DNA from: an uncultured Pelagibacteraceae bacterium
GTDB lineage: Bacteria > Pseudomonadota > Alphaproteobacteria > Pelagibacterales > Pelagibacteraceae
Length of the DNA stretch: 64,000 bases
Direction of reading: 5' to 3'
Assembly: GCA_902596045.1 (NCBI GenBank)
Contig: CACJSJ010000004.1
Span: forward strand, 1-64,000
The first letter of the stretch is position 1. Each line of letters begins with the position of its first letter. A program made the translations under genes and the position numbers. Under the pieces are notes generated by a model that ran no database searches, was not told the origin of the DNA, and was given only the letters and a program-made list of their open reading frames with translations. Below, piece after piece: positions 7,520-15,268 of the stretch.

Positions 7520-9241
7520 TTATCTGTTACTTAACCAAATTGCTTCGAAGGGTTTCAATACTAAAAGGTTATTTTTTATTTCAATTTTAGATCCAATTAA
7601 ATTATTCCAATTATGGTAAATTCTATTTAGGTTTACTGTTTGAAATTTTGATGACAAATTTGTAATACAAATTATGGTTTGTTTTTTATTAACACTTGTT
7701 CTTTTGAAAGAAAAAATTTTGGAGCCTAAGTTTACATTGTGTCTAGAAGCATTTGGATGAAATGCTTTTTGTTTTCCTTTGACACTTAGTAAAGTTGAAA
7801 TTTTCTGATAAAATATACTTTGTTTAGAATTTTTATCCTCAAGTTTTTTTATTATATTTTTATAATTCCATTTATATCTATTCACATCTCTATTATTTCC
7901 AGTTATTATATATTTAGCTTCATCATTAGATTTTCCAAACAAAGAATTAAAATATACAGCAGGGATTCCTTCAAAAGAAATCATAATTGAATGAGCAGAA
8001 ATATATCGTTCTAAAAAAAATTTTCCTTTTGGATCATAATCTGACTTTTTAAGTGCATCGAAAACAGTTATATTTGCCTCATAGACTTTTTTGGATTTAT
8101 TTTTAACTTTTCTATATGAAAATTTTGATCCATTTTTTTTTAATCTTTTAAGAAAATTGTTTAATATTTTTTTATTAAATATTCCTTCAGTAGGCCTAAT
8201 ACCAATTCCATCATGAGATGATATAAAATTTAAATAACAATTTCCTTTTTTTGTAATTGGAAGTTTTTTACTCCATTGATTCAAATAAGAACTATTTTCA
8301 AATAGAAAAGCATGAATTAACAACGGCGGGAGAGAGAAATTATAAATCCAATGAGCCTCATCACTTTTACCAAAATAACTTAAATTTTCTTTTTCGGGTA
8401 AATTTGTTTCTGTAACAATTGTAGTTTCTACATTTAAATAACTGCAAATTATTCTTAAAAGTTTTATTATTTCATGTGTTTGTTTTAAATTTATGCATTT
8501 TGTACCACTCTCTTTCCAAAGATATGCAATTGCATCCAACCTAAAAACAGTTATGCCATTATTAATAAGATTAATAATAATTTTTATAAATCTTAGTAAT
8601 ATAGATGGATTTTTGAAATTTAGATCTAATTGATCTGCACTAAACGTTCTCCAAAGATATTCTTTTTTATTAAAAATATTTATTCTTTTTAATAATCTAT
8701 GATCTCTTGGTCTTATTACTTTTGAAGTATCAAATTTAGAGTCTACGCTTAAAAAATAATCTTTGCCTGGTTTTTTATTTTTTAAATAGTTTTTAAACCA
8801 TAAACCTCTTGCCGATGAATGATTTATTACCACATCTGCCATAATATCATTTGATTTTGAGATTTTTTTTATATCAGACCAATTACCAAGTTTGTTTTCA
8901 ATTTTATAATGATCTTTTACAGCAAACCCACTATCACTACTTGAGGGATAAAAAGGTAAAAAATGAATTGTATTAAAATATTTTTTTAATTTTTTTTTAA
9001 AAAAAATCTGAAATACTTTAATTGAGCTTTTTTTATTTAAATATACACTGTCTCCATAACAGATTATTAGAGAAGTTTTTTCTGTAATATTTTTTTTTTT
9101 CTTTAAATTTTTTTTATTAAAATTCTTGATTATCTTAATTATTTCATTCTTAAAAATATTAATATTTTCGCTTGATAAAGATACTTTATAAATATTATCT
9201 AGTTTTGATCTTATCTTTTTCTGATCTTTTTGAGTTAACAT
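7520..9241 (-). CDS. GH13_18 phosphorylase, probably glucosylglycerate phosphorylase
   Basis: Family GH13 alpha-glucan-type enzyme of 573 residues, in the sucrose-phosphorylase-like subfamily. Conserved GH13 regions appear in order: DVVINH (about 136-141), VFRLDAIAYLW with nucleophile Asp236, TETN with acid/base Glu278, and SSHDGIGIRP with His343-Asp344. RLDAIAYLWKESGT followed by TETNLPEKENLSYFG is closer to glucosylglycerate phosphorylases than to true sucrose phosphorylases. The predicted reaction is glucosylglycerate plus phosphate to glucose-1-phosphate plus glycerate. The neighbouring synthase and phosphatase support this substrate. Its ATG overlaps the synthase stop codon by one base (TAATG). 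The C-terminus ends two bases from the broken tRNA-Leu. A sucrose-type substrate remains possible. Confidence 0.8.
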   Translation of the reverse strand: MLTQKDQKKIRSKLDNIYKVSLSSENINIFKNEIIKIIKNFNKKNLKKKKNITEKTSLIICYGDSVYLNKKSSIKVFQIFFKKKLKKYFNTIHFLPFYPSSSDSGFAVKDHYKIENKLGNWSDIKKISKSNDIMADVVINHSSARGLWFKNYLKNKKPGKDYFLSVDSKFDTSKVIRPRDHRLLKRINIFNKKEYLWRTFSADQLDLNFKNPSILLRFIKIIINLINNGITVFRLDAIAYLWKESGTKCINLKQTHEIIKLLRIICSYLNVETTIVTETNLPEKENLSYFGKSDEAHWIYNFSLPPLLIHAFLFENSSYLNQWSKKLPITKKGNCYLNFISSHDGIGIRPTEGIFNKKILNNFLKRLKKNGSKFSYRKVKNKSKKVYEANITVFDALKKSDYDPKGKFFLERYISAHSIMISFEGIPAVYFNSLFGKSNDEAKYIITGNNRDVNRYKWNYKNIIKKLEDKNSKQSIFYQKISTLLSVKGKQKAFHPNASRHNVNLGSKIFSFKRTSVNKKQTIICITNLSSKFQTVNLNRIYHNWNNLIGSKIEIKNNLLVLKPFEAIWLSNR

Positions 9242-10461
9242 TAATAATATTTTTTATTATCATCATTAACTACTTTTTCAAGTCTTCCAAGAAAATCAGG
9301 TATAGCGCTTTTCACTCTACTCCATGTTGGTATAAATGGGGTATCCATAGGATTAAGAATAAAAGCCTCTCCAGCTTTCATTATGTTCATTGCAAATAAT
9401 TCAACTGCTTTTTCTTCGGTATGAGAGTCAAATTCCAAGCCATTCATATCGGCATCGCTCCTATATATATCAATTAAATCTAAAGCTGATCTATAATAAG
9501 TTGCTTTTAATGATCTAAACTTTTCTCTACTAAACGTATTACCTTGAGTTGCTAATTTTTTTATAAAAGTTTTGATGATATCGATAGACATCCTCGATAG
9601 TCCTTTGGTTTCATCATCAATTGACAATATCTGGTGTTTGTGATCATAAGTATCAGCTAAATCAACTTGGCAAATATTTTGAGGAGAAAAACTTCGTTGC
9701 ATTTCAGATAAAATTCCAACTTCAATTCCCCAGTCTGAAGATATTCTTAATTCAGGTAGAACATTTCGCCTAAACGAAAACTCACCAGCAAGAGGATATT
9801 TAAACGACTTCATAAATTCTAAATAATCACTATTGCCAATAGTTTTTTCTAATGCGGTTAGTAGTGGAAAAACCAACAACCTGGCCACTCTTCCATTCAT
9901 TTTTTCATCCGCTACTCTTGGATAATAACCTTTACAAAACTCAAAGTTAAATAGGGGATTTACAACTGGATAGAAGAGCTTGGCAAGCATTCTTCTATCA
10001 TATGTTTTAATATCACAGTCATGTAAAGCAACTGAACGAGCACTATCTCTTGCAATACACATTCCTATACAATACCAAACATTTCGACCCTTACCCAACT
10101 CACTTGGTGCAAGATTATTTTTTTTTAATTCTTGATCAAGTTTTTTTAATCCAGGTCCTTCATTCCACAAAAGAGAGAAGGGAGTTTTTAATTTTTTAAA
10201 AAATTTCCAAGCCTTTTTTGCTTGCGCTTCATTAGCTTTATCTAAACCAACAATAATATGATCTAAATATTTAGTTTTACTTATCTCATCTACAATTTTT
10301 GGCAAAGCTGATCCCTCTAGCTCAGAATAAAGACAAGGTAAAATCAACTCCATCTTTCTTTCTTTAGAGAATTTTAGTAAATCTTTTTCAATTTCACTCG
10401 TAGATTTAGTTCCGAAGTCATGTAAAGTTGATATTATTCCATTTTGAGAAAAATCACCCAT
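9241..10461 (-). CDS. gpgS: Glucosyl-3-phosphoglycerate synthase-like glycosyltransferase
   Basis: A 406-residue glycosyltransferase resembling glucosyl-3-phosphoglycerate synthases, which transfer glucose from an NDP-glucose to 3-phosphoglycerate as the first step to the osmolyte glucosylglycerate. The N-terminal GT-A part includes ELILPCLYSELEGSALP and HIIVGLDKAN. The metal site is HDCD (Asp148-Cys-Asp150). LAGEFSFRRNVLPEL and SSDWGIEVGILSEM form the acceptor/product region. The gene lies 8 bases after a HAD phosphatase that would remove the phosphate and overlaps the phosphorylase by one base. A mannosyl equivalent is the main alternative, but the GH13_18 partner favours glucose. Confidence 0.82.
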   Translation of the reverse strand: MGDFSQNGIISTLHDFGTKSTSEIEKDLLKFSKERKMELILPCLYSELEGSALPKIVDEISKTKYLDHIIVGLDKANEAQAKKAWKFFKKLKTPFSLLWNEGPGLKKLDQELKKNNLAPSELGKGRNVWYCIGMCIARDSARSVALHDCDIKTYDRRMLAKLFYPVVNPLFNFEFCKGYYPRVADEKMNGRVARLLVFPLLTALEKTIGNSDYLEFMKSFKYPLAGEFSFRRNVLPELRISSDWGIEVGILSEMQRSFSPQNICQVDLADTYDHKHQILSIDDETKGLSRMSIDIIKTFIKKLATQGNTFSREKFRSLKATYYRSALDLIDIYRSDADMNGLEFDSHTEEKAVELFAMNIMKAGEAFILNPMDTPFIPTWSRVKSAIPDFLGRLEKVVNDDNKKYY

Positions 10462-10469
10462 TTTGAATT

Positions 10470-11267
10470 TTAGACATTATAATTTAATTTATCTAGAGCT
10501 TTTTTGATCACATCAGCCCAGCCTTCAGGGGATGGCTTATTTGAAAATATAAGATTATCAATATTTATTTGATCTAGTTTAAACTTGTCGTTAAAAACTA
10601 AGCAGGGGACATCACAACTTCTCAACATATCTAAGTCATTATAATTATCCCCAACGGCAATCGTTTTTATGTTTTTATTATTTTTTTTGAAAAATCTAAC
10701 AAAGACCTGAAGTGCTTTGGCCTTATTTACTTTATCAGTTAAATTAATTACCCTCCCACCTTCCTGTAATGCTAAACCTTTTTTTTTTACAATTGTAGAT
10801 AATTGTTTCATTTCACTTTTGGTTCCCTCAAATATAAAGGGAATAGAATATTTACGATCTAAAGCCATATTAAGTTTTTCATCTTCCAAACCAAAAATTA
10901 AGCTTTGTTTTTTCTTATCCATATTAGATAACCATTTACATTTATTTTGTAAATTTTCTGGAACTAACTTTTTAAAAATATTGATTAAATTATTTTTATC
11001 TTTACCTAAGATAAGTTCTTTTGGTAAATTAGGATTTAATAAATCTAAACCGTTTATAGTAGCTCCATTTTCTGTAATATATGGCAAATTTGAACCTAAT
11101 TCGTTGTTGAATTCTAAAATCTCTTTTTCAGTTTTGCTTGTATTAGGAATTATAAAAATACCCTTGGAAAGTAATTTTTTTATATAGTCTTTAATTCCAT
11201 CAAATTTAAAAGTATCTCTATGAAGAAGTGAACCATCAAGATCAGTAAATATTAAAATTTTTTGCAT
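10470..11267 (-). CDS. HAD-IIB phosphatase, probable glucosyl-3-phosphoglycerate phosphatase
   Basis: A 265-residue HAD-superfamily phosphatase of the mannosyl-3-phosphoglycerate phosphatase (MpgP/YedP) type. The catalytic motif is FTDLDGSLL, with nucleophile Asp9 and acid/base Asp11. NTSKTEKE carries motif II, and AVGDNYNDLDML carries the metal-binding motif IV. It is expected to dephosphorylate the GpgS product to free glucosylglycerate in the cytoplasm. Members of this family accept both mannosyl and glucosyl substrates, so specificity is inferred from context only. The start ATG at 11267 immediately precedes the catalytic motif. Confidence 0.82.
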   Translation of the reverse strand: MQKILIFTDLDGSLLHRDTFKFDGIKDYIKKLLSKGIFIIPNTSKTEKEILEFNNELGSNLPYITENGATINGLDLLNPNLPKELILGKDKNNLINIFKKLVPENLQNKCKWLSNMDKKKQSLIFGLEDEKLNMALDRKYSIPFIFEGTKSEMKQLSTIVKKKGLALQEGGRVINLTDKVNKAKALQVFVRFFKKNNKNIKTIAVGDNYNDLDMLRSCDVPCLVFNDKFKLDQINIDNLIFSNKPSPEGWADVIKKALDKLNYNV

Positions 11268-11321
11268 ATTTGATAACTATAAAATAATATTTTAAAATAA
11301 AAATGTACAAAAAAATTTTTA

Positions 11322-11465
11322 TCAGGTAAGAAGCGAAGTTTTTTTATCTTTTTTACTTTTTACTTCATTTTTTTGATCACAATATCTTTTAAAAGCATAA
11401 GCCGCTGATACACCACCAATTAGTACAAATGTTAATATCTTTAATTTAATGAGTGTTTTAATCAT
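11322..11465 (-). CDS. Hypothetical 47-residue single-span membrane protein
   Basis: I translated this short frame by hand. It begins MIKTLIKLKILTFVLIGG, a positively charged start and one hydrophobic helix ending near residue 25, then a lysine-rich soluble tail with one cysteine (RYCDQK). The ATG overlaps the stop codon of the upstream 69-residue gene in an ATGA, a strong sign that both are translated together. It lies 54 bases upstream of the phosphatase gene on the same strand, so it probably belongs to the glucosylglycerate operon. I do not recognise the family. Confidence 0.55.
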   Translation of the reverse strand: MIKTLIKLKILTFVLIGGVSAAYAFKRYCDQKNEVKSKKDKKTSLLT

Positions 11466-11671
11466 GATTTAATATCAAACTTTTCTAGCAAGAAGTTGAT
11501 TACTAAATTGTAGAGAAATATAAAACAAAAAATATAGAATAGAAAAATTAATCCTTTAGAATTAAAGATGTATCCAGTTGAGGTTAAAAGCACAATAAAT
11601 ATGCTAATTGATAAAGCAAGCTTTGATTGTGCTTTTTTTTTTAAGTGAGATTTAACAATATCTTTTTTCAT
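11462..11671 (-). CDS. Hypothetical 69-residue two-span membrane protein
   Basis: A small protein with a basic N-terminus (MKKDIVKSHLKKKAQSK) and two hydrophobic helices, roughly residues 18-34 and 40-60, with a short polar loop containing NSKG between them. It is the first gene of the minus-strand cassette and is coupled to the 47-residue gene by a 4-base overlap. I do not recognise it. A role in the membrane linked to osmolyte handling would be pure guesswork from position. Confidence 0.6.
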   Translation of the reverse strand: MKKDIVKSHLKKKAQSKLALSISIFIVLLTSTGYIFNSKGLIFLFYIFCFIFLYNLVINFLLEKFDIKS

Positions 11672-11773
11672 TAGATATAATGATAATTATTAAAGATATT
11701 TATTCATCATTAATTTTGTCCTACTTAGACATTCAAACTGTTTATAAAATATTAAAATAAATAACAATTTTAC

Positions 11774-11792
11774 TTATTACTCTTGTTCAATT
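11774..11792 (+). repeat. 19-bp direct repeat, right copy
   Basis: Exact match to 6578-6596. It includes the -35 element TTGTTC of the tRNA-Leu promoter and runs into the start of the 83-bp repeat. Confidence 0.7.
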
Positions 11793-11811
11793 ATAAATAT
11801 TAGCATAAATA
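11783..11811 (+). promoter_or_regulatory. Candidate promoter of tRNA-Leu
   Basis: TTGTTC (11783-11788), a 17-base spacer, then TAAATA (11806-11811), about 18 bases before the tRNA. The truncated copy at 7478 has lost the -35 hexamer and has TAAAAA at the -10 position. The remaining 11672-11782 stretch shows no gene; it should hold the start of the minus-strand cassette transcript, but I see no clear promoter for it. Confidence 0.5.
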
Positions 11812-11869
11812 CTCATGAAATTCATTAATGCCCTCGTGGTGAAATTGGTAGACACAAAGGACTTAAAAT
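11787..11869 (+). repeat. 83-bp direct repeat, right copy (inside intact tRNA-Leu locus)
   Basis: Partner of 7435-7517 at an offset of 4352 bases with no indels. Here the tRNA continues intact past the repeat end, so this copy is the functional one. Confidence 0.9.
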
Positions 11870-11915
11870 CCTTGCCGCTTGCGGAGTGCCAGTTCGAGTC
11901 TGGCCGAGGGCACCA
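11830..11915 (+). tRNA. tRNA-Leu (anticodon TAA)
   Basis: Acceptor strands GCCCTCG and CGAGGGC pair fully. The anticodon stem AAGGA/TCCTT holds the loop CTTAAAA, giving anticodon TAA. A long class II variable arm (CTTGCCGCTTGCGGAG region) and T-arm TTCGAGT are present. The terminal CCA is encoded (11913-11915). It lies directly upstream of a methyltransferase gene. Confidence 0.97.
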
Positions 11916-11931
11916 ACATCATGGATAAAAA

Positions 11932-12690
11932 ATGAAGATCTACGAAAATTATATTGATCAACTTCGTGCAAATTCTAAAATAAAAACAGAATCACGATTT
12001 TCTGCAAATCAATTATTAGAAATGCACTTTGAGGCTTTTAAAAGAGACAAACCTATTATAGTTGAGCTTGGGGTAAATAGAGGTCAAAGCACTAGAGTTT
12101 TTTTAAATGCGATAGATAATAAAACAAATGCTAGGTTAATTTCTATTGATATCAATGACTGTAAAGATGCTGTAAAATCTACTAATTGGGAATTTGTTCA
12201 ACAAGACTCTATAGATATAGAATCATTATTATTAAAAAAACCAATCATAAAAGATGGAATTGATATTTTGTATGTCGACTCATTACATACCCAATCTCAT
12301 GTATTGAAAGAAGTTTATGGTTTTTTTCAATATGTAAAACCGGAGGGTGTTATATATTTTGATGATATAGACAGTGGACCTTATATGAGTGGACAAAGAA
12401 AAGACTCAGTAAGCAATGAAATAGCAAATAGAGATATATTTGATTTACTAGAGGCTATTTTTAGAGCAAATTATTCTTCATTAGATTTTTCTATAAATCG
12501 TGGATCAACTGGTTTAGCTAAATTTGTTAAGCGTTCTAAGTTGGGAGATAAGTTAAATTCTCCACTTTTTACTAAGAAGAGAAATTTTAAATTATTTTGG
12601 CGACTCTTAGAAATTCTTAAAATAAAAAAAACTCATCACCATAATAATTCTACAAATGAGAGTTTTTCGATTAATCCAAAAAATGATTAA
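11932..12690 (+). CDS. Class I SAM-dependent methyltransferase (Methyltransf_24-like)
   Basis: This 252-residue protein has a class I Rossmann methyltransferase core: PIIVELGVNRGQSTRVFL (SAM loop), RLISIDIND (acidic residue binding the ribose), and DILYVDSLHTQSHVLKEV then GVIYFDDID, typical of the Methyltransf_24 / cephalosporin-hydroxylase-like group. Such proteins often act in glycan or secondary-metabolite clusters. The C-terminus is basic and ends with a histidine/asparagine-rich tail. The gene starts 17 bases after tRNA-Leu and ends 8 bases before nadK. The substrate is unknown. Confidence 0.75.
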   Translation: MKIYENYIDQLRANSKIKTESRFSANQLLEMHFEAFKRDKPIIVELGVNRGQSTRVFLNAIDNKTNARLISIDINDCKDAVKSTNWEFVQQDSIDIESLLLKKPIIKDGIDILYVDSLHTQSHVLKEVYGFFQYVKPEGVIYFDDIDSGPYMSGQRKDSVSNEIANRDIFDLLEAIFRANYSSLDFSINRGSTGLAKFVKRSKLGDKLNSPLFTKKRNFKLFWRLLEILKIKKTHHHNNSTNESFSINPKND

Positions 12691-12698
12691 TATTAGCA

Positions 12699-13469
12699 AT
12701 GAATAAATTTATTATTATTTCTGACAAAAATAAAAAATCTTTAAAGATTAAGTCATTTCTTTTAAAAAAAATTAGACTAAATTCTTTAATTCGATCAAAT
12801 TTAGTTGTTGTTATAGGGGGAGATGGTTTTATGCTTCAGACTTTGAAAAAGAATAGAAGATCAAATAAAGAATTTTACGGAATTAATTCTGGAAATTATG
12901 GTTTTCTAATGAATAAATTTTCACAAAAAAATATTATTAAAAATTTATTAAAGGCAAATGTTGTTTCAATTTCACCCTTAGAAATGATTGTAAAAAATAA
13001 AAATAATCAAATAAAAAAATCTATAGCTATTAATGAAGTATCAATATTAAGACAAAGTAGACAAGCAGCTTCATTATCCATTAAACAAGACTCTAAAATA
13101 ATTATAAAAAAATTGGTCTCAGACGGTGTATTAGTTTCAACACCAGCCGGAAGTACAGCATACAATTTATCAGTTCATGGACCTATTTTAAGCTTACATT
13201 CAAAAAAGTTATCCATATCCCCAATAAGCGCATTTAGACCAAGAAGATGGAAAGGTAAAATTATTAATGATGGATCTAAAATTACTATTACAAATTTAAA
13301 TTCAATTAAAAGACCTATAAGCGCCGTTGCTGATAATCAAGAAGTTAGAAATGCTAAAAGTATTGTTATTAGAAAACATAAAAATATAAAATTTAATTTA
13401 TTATATGATAGAAACAGAAGCCTTCAAAACAAAATTAAAATTGAACAATTAAAAAAAGAAATTAAGTAA
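12699..13469 (+). CDS. nadK: NAD kinase
   Basis: NAD kinase phosphorylates NAD to NADP. The 256-residue product shows VVIGGDGFMLQTL, the GGDG ATP-binding motif with its aspartate, then GINSGNYGFLMN, NEVSILR, and DGVLVSTPAGSTAYNLSVHGPI (the conserved TPxGSTAY region). The length matches alphaproteobacterial enzymes. It is an essential core gene sitting inside the surface-sugar block. A small hairpin (GTAAC-TAAG-GTTAC, 13466-13479) overlaps its stop codon in the convergent gap before the next gene. Confidence 0.93.
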   Translation: MNKFIIISDKNKKSLKIKSFLLKKIRLNSLIRSNLVVVIGGDGFMLQTLKKNRRSNKEFYGINSGNYGFLMNKFSQKNIIKNLLKANVVSISPLEMIVKNKNNQIKKSIAINEVSILRQSRQAASLSIKQDSKIIIKKLVSDGVLVSTPAGSTAYNLSVHGPILSLHSKKLSISPISAFRPRRWKGKIINDGSKITITNLNSIKRPISAVADNQEVRNAKSIVIRKHKNIKFNLLYDRNRSLQNKIKIEQLKKEIK

Positions 13470-13489
13470 CTAAGGTTACATATATTTAT

Positions 13490-15268
13490 CTATTTCAATT
13501 TAAATAAAGAATAGTTGTTTCCATAAATCTTTTCTAAATTGTAATCAACTGTTTCAAATTCAATTAAATCATAAGGATTCAGGACCCCACCGTAATAATT
13601 GATAACTGACCTAATATTTCTTAAGAATATCTTATCATCAGAGAATTGCGTTTGTTCTAATTGAAAATTTTTTTTAACATAATCCTTGATTTTTACTTGT
13701 ATTGATAACAGTGATAAATATGGAACATCATCAGAATCTTCTATAACTATGTAATCATATTCTTTTTTTATATAATCAAAAAAAAGCTTTAAATCATCTA
13801 TCTCTGCAAAAGTATAATTATAGTAAACCAAATTTTTAAGAGGTTTGTTTTCAATTATTATATTTTTTGTATTATTAATCTTTTTAATTTTATATTTAAT
13901 TCTATTAATGAAAGCATCTGATTTCACTGAATTTTTTATAATATTGTTATTATATAATTCTAAATATAATAAATTTTGTTTTAGATTTTCTTGAAATTTC
14001 AGGTCAACTAAATAAAGTATTTTTGATTTATCAATTTTATCTATACTTTCATTAAACCTATAAAAAGAATGTTTTTCTGATATTATTTTATTTATTTCGT
14101 AATTATCTTTTATATTATTATAAATAATAAAATAATTAGAAATAAAAAAAACTAAAATAAGATATTTCAATTTTAACTTATTTAATTCATTTGCAACGAT
14201 AGAAATTAAGATTAACACTAAACTAAAACTACCTGCAAAATATCTTAATTGAGGGTGAACACCTTGAGCTAAAGCAAATATAATAATAGGCTCAAATAAA
14301 ATAAAAAATATGATTAAAAATTGTTTTTTATTTTTAGTATTTTTTTTTATTAAATATATAGGTGTAAATAATAATAATAACAAAAAATTATAGTCAGATT
14401 TAAACATGATTTTTAATCCAGATAAAATATCAACAATTAAATCTTTAAAAAAAATATTAGTCTCAAATGGTATTTCAGTTTCCTTACCCACCAAGTGTCT
14501 CAAGACAACATCTTGGGAATAAATAAAATTAACTAAAGGCCCAAATATTAGAAAGATGATAAAAAATAATAATAAATAATTAATTTTATTAAATTTAAAT
14601 TTTTCAAAATGTAAAATTAATACAGCATAAATAGATATAAATGCTGGCCAAATATTTATACCCCAAGCTATAGATGCAAGAGTTGCAAATAAAATGTAAG
14701 AACTGATTTTAAATTTTTCTGTTTTAAAAAGATATTTAATAAAAAAATATAACTGAATTAAATAAAATAATAGATAATAAGAATTTTTACCATTTACAAT
14801 TGAAATATCTAATAGAAATAAAGACGAAGAAAATACGAGTAATAGAGTACTAAAAAAGAAAAAATTAATTTTTAATTTTTTAAAAATTAAATATAAAAAA
14901 AAAATAGATAGGGAACTGATTGTTAAACTTGCAACTCTGCCATAAAAAACAAATAATTCTGGATTAAAATAAATTTTAGATTTTATTTCTGAAAAATTAA
15001 GATTTTGTATTAATAGTTCATTTATAAAAACTGATTTAAGAATTAAAACTAGATTTAAAAATGACCCATAAATTGGCTCATCAAACCCGCCTTCATAACC
15101 TGTTATAAAATTAAGATATGCTAATGTGCTATATGAAAATTCACTTTCATCTACATTTAAAAAATAGGGCAAGCCATAATCAATCCGTTTGAAATTAAAC
15201 AAAAAGAAAACTAATATTAATATTGATATAAATATTTTACTGAGATAATTGTACTTTTTATTATTCAC
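13490..15268 (-). CDS. GT39/ArnT-like membrane glycosyltransferase
   Basis: This 592-residue membrane protein has about ten or more hydrophobic helices in residues 1-380 and a soluble C-terminal third. The first loop has FLNVDESEFSYSTLAYLNF, where the aspartate-glutamate pair resembles the catalytic acidic residues of the GT-C fold protein-mannosyltransferase/ArnT group. These enzymes use lipid-phosphate sugars on the periplasmic side. The start is GTG at 15268 and overlaps the asnB stop by 8 bases, so the two genes are coupled. The GT2 enzyme at 17131 could supply its polyprenyl-phosphate sugar donor. The acceptor is unknown. Confidence 0.75.
   Translation of the reverse strand: MNNKKYNYLSKIFISILILVFFLFNFKRIDYGLPYFLNVDESEFSYSTLAYLNFITGYEGGFDEPIYGSFLNLVLILKSVFINELLIQNLNFSEIKSKIYFNPELFVFYGRVASLTISSLSIFFLYLIFKKLKINFFFFSTLLLVFSSSLFLLDISIVNGKNSYYLLFYLIQLYFFIKYLFKTEKFKISSYILFATLASIAWGINIWPAFISIYAVLILHFEKFKFNKINYLLLFFIIFLIFGPLVNFIYSQDVVLRHLVGKETEIPFETNIFFKDLIVDILSGLKIMFKSDYNFLLLLLFTPIYLIKKNTKNKKQFLIIFFILFEPIIIFALAQGVHPQLRYFAGSFSLVLILISIVANELNKLKLKYLILVFFISNYFIIYNNIKDNYEINKIISEKHSFYRFNESIDKIDKSKILYLVDLKFQENLKQNLLYLELYNNNIIKNSVKSDAFINRIKYKIKKINNTKNIIIENKPLKNLVYYNYTFAEIDDLKLFFDYIKKEYDYIVIEDSDDVPYLSLLSIQVKIKDYVKKNFQLEQTQFSDDKIFLRNIRSVINYYGGVLNPYDLIEFETVDYNLEKIYGNNYSLFKLK

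Noticed and set aside
10717-11187. Open frame of 156 codons on the plus strand opposite the HAD phosphatase
   Set aside because: It mirrors a clear HAD enzyme with catalytic motifs on the other strand; the translation is low-complexity Phe/Leu/Ser-rich sequence.
13466-13479. GTAAC-TAAG-GTTAC hairpin after nadK as a terminator
   Set aside because: Five pairs and no T-run; mentioned only within the nadK entry.
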